Shown: positions 34,985 to 38,573 of the stretch, in pieces | How positions within the stretch are numbered: position 1 is the first letter of the stretch | Layout of the letters: the number at the start of each line of letters is the position of its first letter | Source of the DNA: Anaerolineales bacterium | GTDB lineage: Bacteria > Chloroflexota > Anaerolineae > 4572-78 > J111 | Direction: 5' to 3' | Length of the DNA: 38,573 bases | Assembly: GCA_012032575.1 (NCBI GenBank) | Contig: JAAUSP010000006.1 | Coordinates: 1 to 38,573, forward strand | The notes under the pieces: generated by a model | Databases searched by the model: none | Told to the model about the DNA's origin: nothing | Seen by the model: only the letters and a program-made list of their open reading frames with translations | Translations under genes and position numbers: made by a program

Positions 34985-37900
34985 ATGAAACACCCATTTG
35001 TCCTAACCCTGCTCAGCTTTACCCTGATCTTGCTTGTTTTGTCAGGCTGCGGCGCAGGTAACAACCCCACCCCAGCGCCGGAACAGTCCCAGGTGGCCGC
35101 TGTACCAACCCAAGCTGCTACCGCCACCCCTGCCCCACCCACCGAAACCCCGGAGCCAACCCCGACCGCGCAGGCCAGCCAGGGCGACTCGCTGGCCCCG
35201 GCGCAAGAAAGCCAGGGGGATACTCTGGCTCCACCTGAGATCGAAGCAGGAGAAATTGGAATGATTAGCTTCACCTCGGTGCGGGGAGATAACCCTGACG
35301 ACCAAGAAATTTATCTGATGGACAGCAACGGCGAAAATTTACGCAACCTGACCAATGATCCGGCCCGCGATGGGACCCCCGATTGGTCGCCGGATGGGAA
35401 GCTGATTGCCTGGAGTTCAACCCGGGCCGGCAATCGGGGAAATCTATGTGATGCAAAGTGATGGTTCTGAGGTACGCCCGCCTGACCAACGACGCGGGCG
35501 ATGATACCATGCCCGACTGGTCGCCGGATGGAACAATGCTGGCGTTTACTTCTGAGCGGGACGGTAATCAAGAAATTTATGTAATGAATGCCGATGGCTC
35601 GAACCTGCGCCGTTTGACCAACAGTCCGGCTGATGAAACCATGGCTGACTGGTCGCCGGATGGCAGCCGCCTCCTTTTCCGCTCAGACCAGGCCGGCAAC
35701 AGAGATATTTTTGTGATGAATGCCGATGGCAGCAATGTTATCGGCTTGACTACCGACCCGGCCCACGACAGCCGCCCCCGCTGGTCGCCGGATGGAACGC
35801 TGATTGTCTGGGTGTCGGAGCGGGACGGCAATCGAGAAATCTATGTGATGAACAGTGATGGCTCCGAGGTGCGCCGCCTGACCGACAATCCGGCTGATGA
35901 TGATGGCCCTGTCTGGTCTCCCGACGGGCAGACCCTATTATGGGATTCTGACCGCAGCGGCGACACCGAAATTTACGCTATGGCTCTCGACGGTGGTCAG
36001 GTGCGCCGCTTGACCAACAACCCCGGCGATGACCTTTTGGCCAAAGCTTCAGCCCAACCCCGCCGCCCGGCTGACATTTGGCGGTCAGCCGGTTGCCGAC
36101 CCCTCAGCCAGCCTGACCGGGCAAGTCCTGCCTGTACCCAGCCAACCTTTCGATTTGACTAATTCTGAGGGAACGACCTTGATTGAGTCTTCAGACCAAA
36201 TTTTGTCCCTGGACTTGACCCCTGACCCGACGGCCACCGACCGAATTGAAAAATCGGCTACCGTGCAGGTCTTGGTCAACCCCAGCGTGGATTTGGCCCA
36301 GGTTATCGGTCGGTGCGAGTCGAACCTGGTCAATGCCTTGCCCCTCATGCTCGACTTATCCTGGGGCGAAACGGCCAAGGATTGGAAATACTCTCTGTTC
36401 ATCACCGCAGTGGATGAGCAGGGGCAGCCGGTAGCCTGGCTGGCGACTACCCCCAGCGAGCCTGACCCGGATGTGACCCGGCGCTACAACAACCCCTATT
36501 GTAATCAGCCGGACGGTCAGGAATTATCAGCCGAGTCGGGCTTTAGTGTTAAGTATCCGGCCCCGCACAAACTTTGGCTGGGCGGCAGCGCCGGGCAGCC
36601 GATCACCGTCACCTTTAACATCCGGGCTAAGCGACTGGAGTCCACCCCGGAGCAAACGGCCACAGAAGCCCCGGTCTCACTCGAAGCCGCCCTATTGGCC
36701 GAAATCTCGTCGGCTGCGCCTGTCCAAACTTTTGATTTGACAGGCGACGGAGCGACCAAAACTGTCTCGACCCTGAGCCAGGATTGGCAGATTCCGCAAC
36801 CGGAATGGCGAGTATTTTATGAGGCGGCGGGCAAAATTCCGCCAGACTGGAAAATTATTTTGGTGGGTGACTCTTTTGAAGGGGTGGTAACCGGGCTTGA
36901 CTCAGCCATATCGGCAGCGGCTTATGTCGTAAATTTTGCCAGACGCGGGTTGTTTGTGGAAGAAATCGCCCTCATGCCCACTGCCTACAGCGGGCAATTG
37001 GTCAGTTTCCAACGGGTTTTGGGAACATTCGATCAAACCTCGTTCAACCCGGCCTCTCTTGACGAGTTTTTGAGCAGTTTCAGATTTATGATACTGCCGG
37101 GCAACCACATCCTATCCGGCGAGTCACCCTGACCGATTACCGGGTAGGCAGTGACCTTTTTGCCAGCGTAGACATCGGCTATGCCTACGTTCCAGAGGGC
37201 GAGAGTCTGCAACTGTGGCTGGTTTATCCTGATAGCCCCCAGGGCGATGTATCGGCTTCGTTTGAAATGTCGCTGACCCAGGCTCCGCCGGCGGCTTGGC
37301 AGGAGTTGTATCCCACCCTGATTGAAATTGCCACCTCGCCGATCTGGCTTCGGGCCGAAGAGTCGTTGCCACCAGTGGCGTGGCTCAAAGCCATCACCCC
37401 GCCTGAGGGTATCAGCTACGAGCCGCAAGCTATATCGGATACTCCCGTGCTGGCTCAATCTTCAGATCGGGTCTTGAATCTCAATTTAACCGCGCTGCAC
37501 CCTTCCGGCGGTGGCCAGGCTGTTGCCGCCGAAGTCATCGTTAACCCGACGGTAGATTTGGCTCGGTATATTGACTCGTGTCAAGGTGAAATGGTCGCCG
37601 CGACCCCGTTGATGCTGGACGTCACCTGGAACCAGCGGCCGGCGATTTAGCCAGCACCAAAGCATTGACTGGCGCTATAGTTTGAATATTAAGGCTATGA
37701 ACGAACAGGGTCAGGCTGTACCCCTGGCGGTATGGCGGCGGGTCAAGTTGAATAGTGATGAGACCGTGACCGATATTCTGTGTACCAAAAATAATGAATT
37801 TGATTTTCGGGTGGATGAACCTATGGCTTATCCGCTCTGGGTAGGCAACCCTAATGGAGAAAAAGTGTCTCTGATATTTACAGCTTCGAGTATTGGGGTT

Positions 37901-38260
37901 GGTAATCTTCAACCGTCGCCCGAAGAAGCGCTGGCCGAATTAGATCTGCCGCCGGCCAACCCGGCCGATATTCCGGCCGATAATCCGGCGGCCGGGCTGC
38001 CGTTGCTGGATGATGCTATCGGTTTAACGGTTGAGGACGAAGGCTATTTCTACTACACCGGTGCAAATGCTGAAGCAGTGGCCGAGTTTTATAGCCAAAT
38101 CTTGGCTGAACAAGGCTGGCAGATTGACCAGGATTTGACCCAAATCAGCGAAACCTATATCTTCTTGAATTTCAACCAGACTCAGGGTGAGGCGACTGTT
38201 TCTGGCTCCAAAGAAGAATTCACCAACACATTTCTGGTGAATATTCGCATCAGCCGGTAA
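34985..38260 (+). CDS. Lipoprotein with TolB/WD40-like propeller and duplicated C-terminal domain, several frameshifts
   Basis: The lipoprotein signal ends LVLSGC (Cys near 20), followed by a Pro/Thr-rich tether. The propeller blades repeat EIYVMNADGSNLRRLTN and ADWSPDGS about six times. After about residue 350 an unrelated region occurs twice: VNPSVDLAQ...LPLMLDLSW...YSL.I.A.DEQGQPV and VNPTVDLAR...TPLMLDVTW...YSLNIKAMNEQGQAV (about 36250-36640 and 37460-37900). It ends with YFYYTGANAEAVAEFYSQIL. The frame changes near 35437, 35477, 36040 (least certain), 37078 and 37640; each time the continuing frame keeps the domain going. One gene of about 1090 residues is most economical. Two genes joined near 36040 remain possible, though no start with a ribosome binding site is visible there. 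Confidence 0.65.
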
Positions 38261-38347
38261 CTTACCAACCCGGCCAAGATGAATGAAACACGGCCCGCCA
38301 GACTTTGCAAAGCGTTCTGTTGTCTCAAAGATAATCAAAGTTCCAGG

Positions 38348-38394
38348 CCCTCAAGTAACGGCAAAGTAAGTCTTGCTGTTACTTGAGGGTTTCT
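38348..38394 (+). terminator. Rho-independent terminator after the lipoprotein gene
   Basis: CCCTCAAGTAACGGCAA (38348-38364) pairs with TTGCTGTTACTTGAGGG (38373-38389), one mismatch, followed by TTTCT. It closes the plus-strand run that begins at 28803. The 38261-38347 stretch before it holds nothing recognisable. Confidence 0.85.
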
Positions 38395-38432
38395 AACTTG
38401 GTGTAAGTTAAGATAACGGCTAAAATTATCCA

Positions 38433-38573
38433 ATGGCTCATGACAAAAACCAGGCTCAAACTAACGCAAAGGTAAAACTACCTGAACCCCTCAAGGCGTG
38501 GCTGGGGGCGCTGGGCCTGGTTGTCATACTGTTTGGCTGTCTTTACCCTCATTATCCGAGCGTGTTGATAGGT
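38433..38573 (+). CDS. Start of a membrane protein, cut by the window edge
   Basis: 47 codons from ATG 38433: a charged Lys/Gln-rich start, then a membrane segment WLGALGLVVILFGCLYPHYP, open to the edge. No clear ribosome binding site. The family cannot be recognised from so little. Confidence 0.5.
   Translation, partial: MAHDKNQAQTNAKVKLPEPLKAWLGALGLVVILFGCLYPHYPSVLIG

Noticed and set aside
36029..37132. Separate gene starting at ATG 36029
   Set aside because: No ribosome binding site or signal peptide, and it begins just where the propeller frame loses sense, so a frameshifted continuation is more likely.

Overview
The window looks like a moderately high-GC Chloroflexota genome (Anaerolineae/Caldilineae-like). 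The clues are two secreted proteins ending in a YLPLI-type tail, a STAND-ATPase/winged-helix regulator, a large TPR-CHAT protein, a CUT1 sugar operon without its own ATPase, and many palindromic intergenic repeats. This assignment is an inference from gene style; there is no rRNA or other marker gene.

Layout. (1) 1-2086, minus strand: sppA, then a HEPN/MNT pair, then the frame-disrupted start of a pyrimidine-nucleoside phosphorylase that runs off the left edge. (2) 2277-7596: a UbiB/ABC1 kinase-like protein (frameshifted), a membrane class III adenylate cyclase (minus) and a B12-type radical SAM protein closed by a strong terminator. (3) 7666-19890, plus strand: a transposase remnant, then a sugar/polyol catabolic cluster. 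It holds a SorC regulator with a clear promoter and operator-like repeats, a Zn-dehydrogenase, a broken four-helix-bundle gene, an RPE-like epimerase (frameshifted), a Gfo/Idh/MocA dehydrogenase, a CUT1 binding protein with two permeases, a ROK kinase and a glycyl radical enzyme. The likely logic is import, oxidation, epimerisation and phosphorylation of an unusual sugar. The glycyl radical enzyme and the altered epimerase metal ligands make the substrate hard to predict.

(4) 19945-28605, minus strand: a tightly coupled three-gene operon. It encodes a STAND ATPase with a C-terminal winged helix, a membrane protein with an N-terminal Ser/Thr kinase plus a second APH-like kinase domain and an extracellular FecR-like/TPR part, and an exported membrane-anchored TPR-CHAT (caspase-like) protein. 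(5) 28803-38260, divergent plus strand: an AT-rich coiled-coil protein, a small membrane protein, a 22-codon ORF, two exported proteins (one a subtilisin with FG-GAP repeats) and a frameshifted lipoprotein with a beta-propeller and a duplicated domain. Between the divergent arms lies a compact multi-hairpin element. Regions 4 and 5 are the best candidate for an undescribed system: a surface sensing and proteolysis module, or a conflict module, built from ATPase, kinases, caspase-like protease and secreted protease.

Reading frames break at one base in many genes, most densely at the two ends of the window. The residue-level continuity on both sides suggests indel errors in the assembly more than decay, except for the four-helix-bundle gene and the transposase remnant.
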